Of a DNA stretch of 64,000 nt, positions 11,236 to 19,774 are shown piece after piece; position 1 is the first letter of the stretch, and every line of letters begins with the position of its first letter. This DNA comes from Rhynchopus sp. YZ270_cl-10 (Eukaryota > Euglenozoa > Diplonemea > Diplonemida > Diplonemidae). A model generated the notes under the pieces. It searched no databases, was not told the origin of the DNA, and was given only the letters and a program-made list of their open reading frames with translations. Position numbers and translations under genes: made by a program. The stretch is taken from the NCBI GenBank assembly GCA_964035575.1, contig OZ037859.1, positions 1,116,001 through 1,180,000 on the forward strand. Reading direction: 5' to 3'.

Positions 11236-11630
11236 GTTTTTTTAAAATATTGTCGGAGAGAGGTTTAGGTTCTTAGAAACTTTTCGAGGTTTAGTGTCGC
11301 AGAGTCGAGGGGGTGATGAGCTCTCCCTTTTCATCCCGCCTCCACTTTTACAAATGGAGGGGGGAAAGCAAAAGCAAATGGATACAAAGAACCCCCCTCC
11401 TTTTTCCTTACCAAAAACCCCTACCTTCTGGTTAATGTTCCCTGAGTAACTACTTACACGGCGGATTAGTCAGGGGGACTTCTAATAATAGTAGCTACTA
11501 TCAGCCCAAACGACTAGTGTTTTACGACTAGTTTTACGATATCATTGGTAGAGTTAGCAACTGCCCCTAACTAGTCCATCGTGCATGCTATCAAGCACTC
11601 CTCCCCTCATTTTTCACAACACCAAAAGGA
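11236..11630. other. Noncoding intergenic region with ACTAGT motifs
   Basis: No CDS. A degraded hairpin-family half (GAGAGGTTTAGGTTC) lies at 11258-11272, about 20 nt after the stop codon. Multiple CTAGT motifs occur at 11480-11580. Confidence 0.45.
11572..11582 (+). promoter_or_regulatory. Candidate shared upstream motif CTAGTCCAYCG (copy 2)
   Basis: CTAGTCCATCG lies 48 nt before the ATG at 11631, matching the motif 57 nt before the ATG at 4571 at 10 of 11 bases. Confidence 0.3.
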
Positions 11631-13781
11631 ATGTCCGAGCATTGGGGGGACTGGCGTTCAGGCCGTTTGCAGTATTGTTCTACTGAAGACGACCCCGACG
11701 GTTTGCATTGTGAACATGGTGATGAGACTATTGAGGCAGATCATTGGTCCTGTTGTGGTGCGCTGCAGGAGGATGGACCTTGCAACGGCACAGAGAGCGA
11801 AGACGGCGACGCTGCCGCTGCACAGCAGGACCCTATCAGCTATTTGCTGTCGCTTGCCGAGAACGAACGCACCGCTGCGGGAAGGGAGTTGGCGCGTATC
11901 ATGCGTGCCTACAGAGCGCGGTGGCTGTTCTGTAAACAGCATGCGAGGGCGTGTCGCGCTGCTAACCGTATTGTCCGTTTCTTCGGCCTACTCCGTTCCC
12001 TCAAAGCTGCCAAGCACCTCCGTCTCAAGCGGCGCAGCACCAATGCCATGCTAGAAGACGCGGCAGATGCGCAGCTGCGTGCCTTGCTCCTCCCGACCCT
12101 GCAGCGGTGTGGGAGGGGGTGTCTTGGGAGGAAGGTCGCATATCTCAGCCACCCTGCCTTTGTACAGCAGAAGGAAACGCATGAACCACCACCAGAGGCA
12201 AAGGCAGAGGCAGTAGTGGAGGTGGAAGTGGAGGTGGGGGAGAGGCAAGTGGTAGAGCCTTCTGTGCAGGAGGAGGAGGAGGAGGGGGAGGAAGGGGGTC
12301 CCAGTGTATGCCCTTCAGAAGGGTGTAGTGAAGGTGTGTCAGAAGGATCGTTGTCGTTGGTGCGGCCCCCATCGTCCCTCCCAGAGTCGAGTGTCTGCGA
12401 TGAGATTCTGCCGCTGTCGTTGTTGCAGAAAGGTGGTTTAGGGTATGGCCGGCACGCACACTTCGAAGGAGGGGAGGTGCCGTCACAGCAAGGGGTCCAT
12501 CCCGGCATCGCTTCGGTCAGTGTAAAAGAATTTCTCCCATTTTTTCTGGGGAATGTGGTTGAAGCCGACTGCAAGAAGATCAGCGCAATAAAGGTTTTTC
12601 CTCAAGAAAACGCAGTGAGCTATGTCATCATTGATGACGACACCGACTTTCGGCGGAAGGTTGAAAGCGAGGAGGGGCTACAGTTTCCGGAGCCGGGGAA
12701 GAGGAACCTCAGTTCGTACATGATTCCGAGGGAGAAGCTGGGGGTCAAGACGATACCTACCTTGGACACTACGGTGTACTTCCTGGAATACAAGAAAGGG
12801 TTTACCCCACCGATCTGCTTTTCATTTATTGACAGCAGCGAGGAACGTGTCGTTCCTTGCATTCCCCCTGAGATGATTCAAGTGGAAATAAAGGTGCACG
12901 ACGTACAGACCGAACAAAGCAGCTTCTTCTGCACACCCTACGTCGGGCCCTTTGGGGTCTACGCGATATCCCCTTCATTGCATTTACTGCAGCCTTGCAT
13001 CGAAGGGAAAGGGTTTTATATTTTTACTGTGACGATTCGGTCGGACCTCTTCTGCACCTGTTGTGTTGACGTGCCGGTAGAAGTCTATTGGGGACAACCC
13101 GACGAGGTGTCAACTCTGACCTGGCAGTTAGTCCAAAAACTCCGATTAAAGCTAGAACAAGATGGTCCAACGGTTACCCCAGAAGTGATAGGTTATCTTG
13201 TTAAAATTCGAGTCTCCTGCAGAACAACCGAAAACCTCTCCACCACCGTAACCTCTTCCACTCAGTACGCAAAACCAACGAATTTTGCAGCGCTTCTGCG
13301 GTATTGTGAACGTTCCCCTTATGCATGGCTTGTTCAGCTGTATAAACAGTATGAGTTTCCTTCGTTGCCACAGCCGGTGAAGTTGCCGGATATACCAGAA
13401 GAATTTCTCAAGGATGTTTCGCAAGATGCCCTGCAACGCGCGTCGCGTGCAAACTACGATACGTTCCTCAAACGGCCCCTTCGAATGCTCAGTCACTACA
13501 CCCTCTCAGACTATTGTGCAGGCGGGGTGGGTTTCCTCTCCAGTGGCCCTGGGGTCTACAATGAAACCAAGCGTCTCCGCAAGAATGCGAACAACATAAT
13601 ACCCTGGGTCCCAGCAGGGAGGAGAAAGCCGGACAAACTTCAAAAACTCCTCGGCAAGGTCCCTTCCAAAGCAAAGCCTCTGAAGGCTCTCTCCGAATGC
13701 GACCAATTAAGCACCATAAGTGATCTGCACGTTCCATCCGGGAAAGGGAAACTGATGCCACTGCGGAGTGTGAATTGCTGA
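11631..13781 (+). CDS. Unknown 716-residue protein with N-terminal Cys/His motif and IQ motif
   Basis: A single-exon ORF. Near the N-terminus, C-x10-C-x-H and HWSCCG-x7-C resemble the short CCG zinc-binding motif common in protist proteins. Residues 84-170 are helical and basic; LQRCGRGCLGRK at about 157-168 fits the calmodulin-binding IQ consensus ([IL]QxxxRGxxxR). Residues 185-235 are an acidic linker of EVEVEV and EEEEEGEE runs. The region 280-560 looks globular and beta-rich but I recognise no family. The C-terminus is basic with Ser/Lys. A calcium/calmodulin-linked role is possible from the IQ motif only. The start ATG follows a pyrimidine-rich segment. Confidence 0.72.
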   Translation: MSEHWGDWRSGRLQYCSTEDDPDGLHCEHGDETIEADHWSCCGALQEDGPCNGTESEDGDAAAAQQDPISYLLSLAENERTAAGRELARIMRAYRARWLFCKQHARACRAANRIVRFFGLLRSLKAAKHLRLKRRSTNAMLEDAADAQLRALLLPTLQRCGRGCLGRKVAYLSHPAFVQQKETHEPPPEAKAEAVVEVEVEVGERQVVEPSVQEEEEEGEEGGPSVCPSEGCSEGVSEGSLSLVRPPSSLPESSVCDEILPLSLLQKGGLGYGRHAHFEGGEVPSQQGVHPGIASVSVKEFLPFFLGNVVEADCKKISAIKVFPQENAVSYVIIDDDTDFRRKVESEEGLQFPEPGKRNLSSYMIPREKLGVKTIPTLDTTVYFLEYKKGFTPPICFSFIDSSEERVVPCIPPEMIQVEIKVHDVQTEQSSFFCTPYVGPFGVYAISPSLHLLQPCIEGKGFYIFTVTIRSDLFCTCCVDVPVEVYWGQPDEVSTLTWQLVQKLRLKLEQDGPTVTPEVIGYLVKIRVSCRTTENLSTTVTSSTQYAKPTNFAALLRYCERSPYAWLVQLYKQYEFPSLPQPVKLPDIPEEFLKDVSQDALQRASRANYDTFLKRPLRMLSHYTLSDYCAGGVGFLSSGPGVYNETKRLRKNANNIIPWVPAGRRKPDKLQKLLGKVPSKAKPLKALSECDQLSTISDLHVPSGKGKLMPLRSVNC

Positions 13782-14713
13782 TGGGGGGGTGTATGGGGTG
13801 GGGGTAAGGTTATGCACAATTCTGTTGACTCAGTATGGTAGTGTGGGATGTTGCCGGTTGGGTGGGGTCAAGGGGAATGTCTTTTTTGGCCTGCCTTTTG
13901 ATCAGTATTTGTGTGCTTTGCAGCGAGGCACATCTTTTAAAAGTTTTTTCTTCTTTCGTTCGTGGTTTCAGCCACGTTTAGTCTCGTGGAGAGCACTTTC
14001 CAGTGTCCTTCAATGAAAATCAAGAAATGCAGAAATAGCGTTCAAAGAAAAAAGAAAAAAAGGAGAGGGGTTATTCTACAAAGCAGAGTCAAGTGAAATG
14101 GTGGAAGACTTCGAACAAGAGTAAGCAGAATGTGTATTCTGATACCATTTGCGTGAAAAAGGTCGTTATTTTTGCAGTGCTCGTGTCTCAACATCAAACA
14201 AGACAACTCTTCACGCGCGGTATAGGTTGCTTGCCCCAAACACCACTTCGAGTCAGGGGGGTAAGCTTTTAAACCACGCCAGAGCAAAATGGACAGCATG
14301 TAACCAGCACCCTTGCATTGAACTTGTGAGCTTGGGTGCCTTGGTGCGGTCCGACATTCTTTTCCACGTCCACAACAAAGTGCAGCTTCTGTGCTGAGAC
14401 GTGTTGACAGTGAGTGAACTGTTCACCTTCTATTCTGCAGTGCTCGTGTTTCTTGCAGGCTTCTGGTTGCCTGACGAGTGTCAAAAGCCTCGCTAGATTA
14501 GCTTCTCCTCCGCCCCACGAAGACCATGATGACCAACAACAAAACCTTTAATATATACGCTATGCTGAGGCATCTCTTTGAGGAGGAATTGTGTGCATTA
14601 CCCTGAACATCCCACACCCCTGTGGACACATCCACCCTGCCCAGACCAACCCACACCACACCACCCATTGCAGACACCTCGTCTTTTACACTTTACTCTT
14701 TACACTTCACACA
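13782..14713. other. Noncoding upstream region containing a duplicated segment
   Basis: No well-supported CDS. 14190-14645 is nearly identical to 17376-17815 (see those entries). A CAG at 14671-14673 after a C-rich tract lies 40 nt before the next start codon. Confidence 0.5.
14190..14645. repeat. Segmental duplicate, copy 1 (upstream of secreted-protein gene)
   Basis: About 440 bp nearly identical to 17376-17815. It ends about 70 bp before the ATG of the secreted-protein gene; the other copy lies upstream of the prolyl-hydroxylase gene. It contains TAATATATACGC and an open 71-codon minus-strand frame (14269-14484) with the peptide VTCCPFCSGVV at its end. Because the two copies hardly differ, that frame cannot be tested by conservation. 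The segment could be a copied promoter or a small unrecognised gene. Confidence 0.7.
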
Positions 14714-15487
14714 ATGCCGCTTCTGCAGAAGGGACTCGTGTTGGCGTCGCTTGTGGCCCTCTCCCAGGGGGTGCAGGACGGCACGGTGATACTGACGCCT
14801 GGTCCGTCGTCTGACGCAGTCTCTGCGTCTCTCCCGATCCACCTGGAGTTTCTGTCCTCAGCAGGCAACCCTGCCTGGCCAGACATCAGCGCACCGACAG
14901 TGGTACCTGGTGCACGTCTGCAGGACCCACCAGCACACTTGCGCCTGCTCCCAACAACGCTGTCGAACTGGGACCTTGCTGCAGGGACTGAGGTGACGTA
15001 CTCGTGCCCGAACGAGCCTTCCCTGATTGATGTGTGTGACGCATGGCTGTTCTTCTACGCATGCCCGCAGAGCTGTGTGCGCACGTACCAGGGCGGCCTC
15101 CCAGGACTGCTCGCAGTGACCCCAGGATGGGAGAGGACACAGTGCGCACCACGCTTCACAACTGGCGCACCCGGCACCTCGTTCGTGCACCCGATGGGGA
15201 GCTTCAGGAAGCAGCTTGCGCCGGGTGCGTCGACGACGTTCACGCTGCCTGCCAACGCAGAGTTTGTTGCCTTTGGTATTGACAAGGACGGTGTGGACTG
15301 CACGCAGCACCTCACTGTTGGTGCATGCCCTGTTGCGGGAGGACGCTGCACGTGGGACGGATCCTCGTGCAAGAACAACAACTGCCAGGGCAGGTACGGC
15401 CCACCACCTCCGTGCACTGAGTGCCCGTGGGAGGGACTTGTGTCGCGCTCTCCGTCCGACGGTCCGTTCCGTGGCATCCCCACCTAA
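14714..15487 (+). CDS. Secreted Cys-rich protein of unknown function
   Basis: A 257-residue ORF from the ATG at 14714, chosen because it puts a signal peptide at the N-terminus (MPLLQKGLVLASLVALSQGVQ); an upstream in-frame ATG at 14591 lies inside the duplicated segment. The mature part has many Cys in short loops (DVCDAWLFFYACPQSC, CTQHLTVGACPVAGGRC, CKNNNCQG, PCTECPW), suggesting a disulfide-bonded extracellular protein. There is no membrane segment or anchor signal. No family was recognised. GC-rich coding composition ends sharply at the stop. Confidence 0.68.
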   Translation: MPLLQKGLVLASLVALSQGVQDGTVILTPGPSSDAVSASLPIHLEFLSSAGNPAWPDISAPTVVPGARLQDPPAHLRLLPTTLSNWDLAAGTEVTYSCPNEPSLIDVCDAWLFFYACPQSCVRTYQGGLPGLLAVTPGWERTQCAPRFTTGAPGTSFVHPMGSFRKQLAPGASTTFTLPANAEFVAFGIDKDGVDCTQHLTVGACPVAGGRCTWDGSSCKNNNCQGRYGPPPPCTECPWEGLVSRSPSDGPFRGIPT

Positions 15488-15940
15488 GTGTCCTCTTGAC
15501 AAAGAGGGGCACAGTGCCACACATCACAAGACGTATGCAGGCACCTGCAGCTTATAAACGCACAACACAACACAACATATAACACACGTCCACGCAAAGA
15601 CGTTCCTTCCTCACCACACGGCATCCCTGTTCCCGATCTCTGCCTACGGACACGTAGAGTAGCGCTCTCTGGAACACCGGATGCATCGGTATTTTGATGA
15701 CTTCACAGCTTTCTTTCCTTTTGTCTTTTGAATGTTGACTTTTACCACCCGATGTGTTCGTTTGTCGGATGTGCGTTTGCTTGTGCATTTGGCAGCACAC
15801 GGACACGACACGGGTTTGCTGCTTGCATTTGTTTTCTTGGGTATCCACACCTGATGTCAACTGACTCGCTGCAAAACAAAAAGAGAAACGTGGGTGGAAG
15901 TTCTTGTCTTTCTTTTGAGTCGCACCACCAACCCCTCCGT
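15488..15940. other. Noncoding spacer before the foldback element
   Basis: No CDS seen. The last 10 bases (15931-15940, ACCCCTCCGT) are repeated immediately after the foldback element. Confidence 0.5.
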
Positions 15941-17140
15941 CTAGGGGGAGCCACCAAAGGCGTTTTGCTGTCCAAAACCCATTTTTTTGAAATTTCGGTG
16001 AAGAAATCCACTAAAATAGGCGTACCTGGCCGCAAATCGCCCTGGGGATCACCCATATATCCCAATAAACCACCCGACGACCTTCACAGAGCATTTCTTG
16101 TCCCAAAAAAATGGGTTTTTTGTGAAAAAACACCCCAAAAGTGCGTAACGCTCGCGTAACGCTTGGGGGCCAAAATTTAACACTTGCCAAGAAATTTCTC
16201 TTATCAGACAAAACTCCTTCTAAACACCCGAAAAACACCTCAGTCCACATCCGCTGGGGTCCCGGGGTGGAAATGTATGGTTTTTGGGGCTTTTAGGGGT
16301 CCTGGGAGGGTCCCAGGCGTATTTATGAGGGACGGAACCGCTTATAATGCCCGAAATTACCTCTTTTTTAGGGTGCTTTTTCACCTTAAAAATTCAAAAA
16401 AAAAGTGCTCAGACAATCACAGAAGTGTCAAAACCCCCTCGGAACTACTCGCCAGACCCCCTGCGGGGTGGAGAATCATATTTGCGATCACTTTTTCGGC
16501 TATTTTTCCCGAAATAATCACGTGCCTCACTTGTGCCTCACTTGTCCCAAAATGGCCTAAAATACCCCGGGGAAAAAGTGATCGCAAATATGATTCTCCA
16601 CCCCGCAGGGGGTCTGGCGAGTAGTTCCGAGGGGGTTTTGACACTTCTGTGATTGTCTGAGCACTTTTTTTTTGAATTTTTAAGGTGAAAAAGCACCCTA
16701 AAAAAGAGGTAATTTCGGGCATTATAAGCGGTTCCGTCCCTCATAAATACGCCTGGGACCCTCCCAGGACCCCTAAAAGCCCCAAAAACCATACATTTCC
16801 ACCCCGGGACCCCAGCGGATGTGGACTGAGGTGTTTTTCGGGTGTTTAGAAGGAGTTTTGTCTGATAAGAGAAATTTCTTGGCAAGTGTTAAATTTTGGC
16901 CCCCAAGCGTTACGCGAGCGTTACGCACTTTTGGGGTGTTTTTTCACAAAAAACCCATTTTTTTGGGACAAGAAATGCTCTGTGAAGGTCGTCGGGTGGT
17001 TTATTGGGATATATGGGTGATCCCCAGGGCGATTTGCGGCCAGGTACGCCTATTTTAGTGGGTTTCTTCACCCAAATTTCAAAAAAATGGGTTTCGGACA
17101 GCAAATCCTTAAGGATTTCCTTATACGTGGCTCCCCCTAA
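15941..17140. mobile_element. 1.2-kb foldback transposon with 10-bp target-site duplication
   Basis: Two arms, 15941-16497 and 16572-17140, are inverted copies of each other and almost identical, separated by about 74 bp. The ends are CTAGGGGGAGCCAC and GTGGCTCCCCCTAA. The 10-bp sequence ACCCCTCCGT flanks both sides exactly. Long inverted arms with a 9-11-bp duplication are typical of non-autonomous Mutator-like (MULE) elements. Open frames in the arms are mirror copies of each other and look noncoding. High arm identity suggests recent movement or arm conversion. A degraded arm fragment lies at about 42725-42870. Confidence 0.85.
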
Positions 17141-18090
17141 ACCCCTCCGTCCCACCCACCCAATCACACATCCTTTGCAGCCTCGTCTGTCTTGTTTCAC
17201 TTTCGTACATACACCGACGCTTTTGTCCCACAGCCTGCGGACACATCCACACCACAACAAAGCGGGTTAATGGACGCGGCGTTCCTAAATGAATGCATGC
17301 GTTGGACGTACTCTCGCAAGATGTGTGCCTCTTGCAGCACAGGTGAGAGCACCTCACCTCTTCACACAACATCACACAAAACAACTCTTCACGCGTGGTA
17401 TAGGTTGCTTGCCCCAAACACCACTTCGAGTCAGGGGGGTAAGCTTTTAAACCACGCCAGAGCAAAATGGACAGCATGTAACCAGCACCCTTGCATTGAA
17501 CTTGTGAGCTTGGGTGCCTTGGTGCGGTCCGACATTCTTTTCCACGTCCACAACAAAGTGCAGCTTCTGTGCTGAGACGTGTTGACAGTGAGTGAACTGT
17601 TCACCTTCTATTCTGCAGTGCTCGTGTTTCTTGCAGGCTTCTGGTTGCCTGACGAGTGTCAAAAGCCTCGCTAGATTAGCTTCTCCTCCGCCCCACGAAG
17701 ACCATGATGACCAACAACAAAACCTTTAATATATACGCTATGCTGAGGCATCTCTTTGAGGAGGAATTGTGTGCATTACCCTGAGCATCCCACACCCTGC
17801 GGACACATCCACACACACACGACGCGGGTTAATGGACGCGGCGTTCCTAAATGAATGCATGCGTTGGACGTACTCTCGCAAGATTCGCCCACCCCCCCCA
17901 CCCACAGCAGAGAATACGCCGGGTCCCCGGTCCCTGGTCAAGGTCCTGGTCCCGGTCCAGGAACCGGTCCCAGTCCGGCTGAGAATAACCAGAGTCTTAT
18001 TCTCTGCTGTGCCCCCACCCCACCCACCCCACCACCAAACAACCCACCACCACTCCGACAGGCACATTCACTTCCTTTCTCTTACACAAA
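17141..18090. other. Noncoding region upstream of prolyl-hydroxylase gene
   Basis: Contains an 86-bp direct repeat (17237-17322 and 17798-17883, sharing CGGGTTAATGGACGCGGCGT) around the second copy of the 440-bp duplicate. C-rich DNA follows to AG at 18060-18061, 29 nt before the ATG. GGTCC-rich direct repeats lie at 17930-17975. Confidence 0.55.
17376..17815. repeat. Segmental duplicate, copy 2 (upstream of prolyl-hydroxylase gene)
   Basis: Nearly identical to 14190-14645, including the minus-strand open frame (17447-17662). It is bordered by the 86-bp direct repeats, which are absent at copy 1, so copy 2 probably marks a composite insertion. Confidence 0.7.
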
Positions 18091-19293
18091 ATGCCTAGAC
18101 CAAAGCGAGCCGCACCTTCTCAGTCTCCCACGACGTCCTCTACTTCCTTGGGAACAATGCAGTGGTTGCTGATTGGTGCAGTGGTTGTGGGTGTTCTGGT
18201 TGTGGGTGCAGGGCTGGCGACGCCAAAGAGTGAAAGCAAGCTGGCAAAGCCTTCCAGCGCCTTCAGCGCAACAAAGGCAGTGAAGCTGGACAAAGCGGCG
18301 CAGGTGAAGCTCTTGAAGCTTGCAGCAGGGGGCGACTATGAAGGGACACATGCTCTTGCGACGGAGTTGTTGCCACAGTTCCCAAAAACAAATGTTGGTG
18401 CCTGGACAAAGCTTTGGGATCAAATATCAAGCAAGCTTGCAGAACACCGTGTGGCCGATATCACAGAGGCTGACGTCTTTCATATCAAATCCTTTATAAC
18501 ACCAAAGGAAGCTGCATTGATGAAGCAGGTTGTTGACATCGTGTATTCAGACTGGAAGGTACAGAAGCGGGTTTGCTTTGACCAAGAATGGAGCTATGAA
18601 CCTGCGGTGTTGAAACCCTCCCCGGAAGAGACGTGGCGGGAGCAAATCATTCGGGCCGGTGTTTTAAAGAAGAGGGATTTTGAACAGCACAAACAAGGTG
18701 AGATGACGGAATGGTGCCTCAAGCAGACGGCCATGAAGCGCAAGACAATACAAAAGCTTCAGCGCTTTCTCAATGTCAGCCGCTCTGTTATGGTGCATAG
18801 AGGGATTTCGGATATTACTGACACAATCGAAACTCGTTTGGAGCAGACTGCAGGACTGCCACGCTCTAAAGCATATTTCGCACAGTACCTGCACTACTCT
18901 GAGGGCGAGCACTACAACGTACACACCGACTGTTTCTTGAACTCTCTTGTCCCAGGGAAGGACGACAGATATGCCACTATTCTCCTTTACTTCTCGGAGC
19001 CAGAAGGAGGCGGGACAGACTTTCCACTACTGAACCATACGTTCACACCGAAGCTAGGGGATTTGGTCATTTGGCGGAATCTCCATGCTCCGTCGGGTGT
19101 CTGCAATACATGGACGTACCACACGGCGCAGGAGGTAACCTCAGGCGAGAAATACGTCTTCCAGAAGTGGTACAATCTGCAAAACACAAACCACAAAAAC
19201 TTCGCAGCAGAGAAGAACAGTTTTGGCTGCGACCGCAACAGCGCCTGCAGGGAGTACCTCTACGCGCACCAGGCAAAGGGGGCGCTTCCCTGA
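18091..19293 (+). CDS. Prolyl 4-hydroxylase (2-oxoglutarate/Fe(II) oxygenase), membrane-anchored
   Basis: A single-exon 400-residue ORF. Residues 23-43 (MQWLLIGAVVVGVLVVGAGL) form an N-terminal membrane anchor after a short basic tail, predicting a type II protein with its catalytic domain in the ER/Golgi lumen. The C-terminal domain has the iron ligands: YNVHTD (His278, Asp280) and TYHTAQEV (His344), and the 2-oxoglutarate lysine in GEKYVFQKWYN (Lys354), with GDLVIW between them. These define the P4H branch, which hydroxylates prolines in secreted or cytosolic proteins. The target is unknown; the Pro-rich surface protein at the right end of this window is one imaginable kind of substrate (inference). 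Residues 60-120 are a helical spacer. Confidence 0.88.
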   Translation: MPRPKRAAPSQSPTTSSTSLGTMQWLLIGAVVVGVLVVGAGLATPKSESKLAKPSSAFSATKAVKLDKAAQVKLLKLAAGGDYEGTHALATELLPQFPKTNVGAWTKLWDQISSKLAEHRVADITEADVFHIKSFITPKEAALMKQVVDIVYSDWKVQKRVCFDQEWSYEPAVLKPSPEETWREQIIRAGVLKKRDFEQHKQGEMTEWCLKQTAMKRKTIQKLQRFLNVSRSVMVHRGISDITDTIETRLEQTAGLPRSKAYFAQYLHYSEGEHYNVHTDCFLNSLVPGKDDRYATILLYFSEPEGGGTDFPLLNHTFTPKLGDLVIWRNLHAPSGVCNTWTYHTAQEVTSGEKYVFQKWYNLQNTNHKNFAAEKNSFGCDRNSACREYLYAHQAKGALP

Positions 19294-19774
19294 AAAAAAA
19301 GGGAGTTAAGTGTTGCCAGCAGTTCCTGATTTTGACCCTGGGTTTGCCGGTGTTTGGTGTTTGCTGTTTGGCGGCCACCAAATACCGCCAGACACTGAAT
19401 TCAGGGTCAAAATCAGGTAGCAGTTCTCAAATCGGGGGTTCCAATAAGTGCCTCATAAGAAGGTTAAATCGATCTCAGGGTCAAGACACCCGTTAAGTGC
19501 GTTTTGTTTTCTGTTTGGAGCTCTGCCGTGAGTTTTTACACCATTACACAGGTCTTGTCCAGGACCTTGATGGCGAAGTTGTTTTAGATATGTGTACGAG
19601 AGGCTCATTATTCAAGTTTTCTTCTTTTTCTTTTACCCTTATATTTTTTGTACCAACGAGAGAAATTCTTCCTATTTGTGTTTCTTCATTTTTCTTCATT
19701 TTTTCCTCCACCTCACAACCTCCAGATAGGGGGTATTTTCCTCCCTTTTATCTTTTCTTTTCTTACACAAAACC
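19294..19774. other. Noncoding: hairpin palindrome and pyrimidine-rich leader of MSH4
   Basis: Contains the inverted repeat at 19325-19417 and a weak hairpin-family copy near 19590 (GTGTACGAGAGGCTCATTA). A strong pyrimidine tract ends in AG at 19724-19725, 49 nt before the MSH4 start. Confidence 0.5.
19325..19417. repeat. 93-bp inverted repeat just downstream of prolyl-hydroxylase stop
   Basis: CCTGATTTTGACCCTG at 19325-19340 is the exact inverse of 19402-19417, and an inner pair around GTTTGGTG / CACCAAAT extends the stem imperfectly. It begins 32 nt after the stop codon, so it would form a hairpin in the 3' untranslated region. It could be a small MITE or a 3' processing structure. Confidence 0.6.

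Noticed and set aside
16184-16885. Identical 115-146-codon frames (MPRNFSYQTK start) on opposite strands
   Set aside because: They are the two arms of the foldback element read in mirror; no family similarity was seen.
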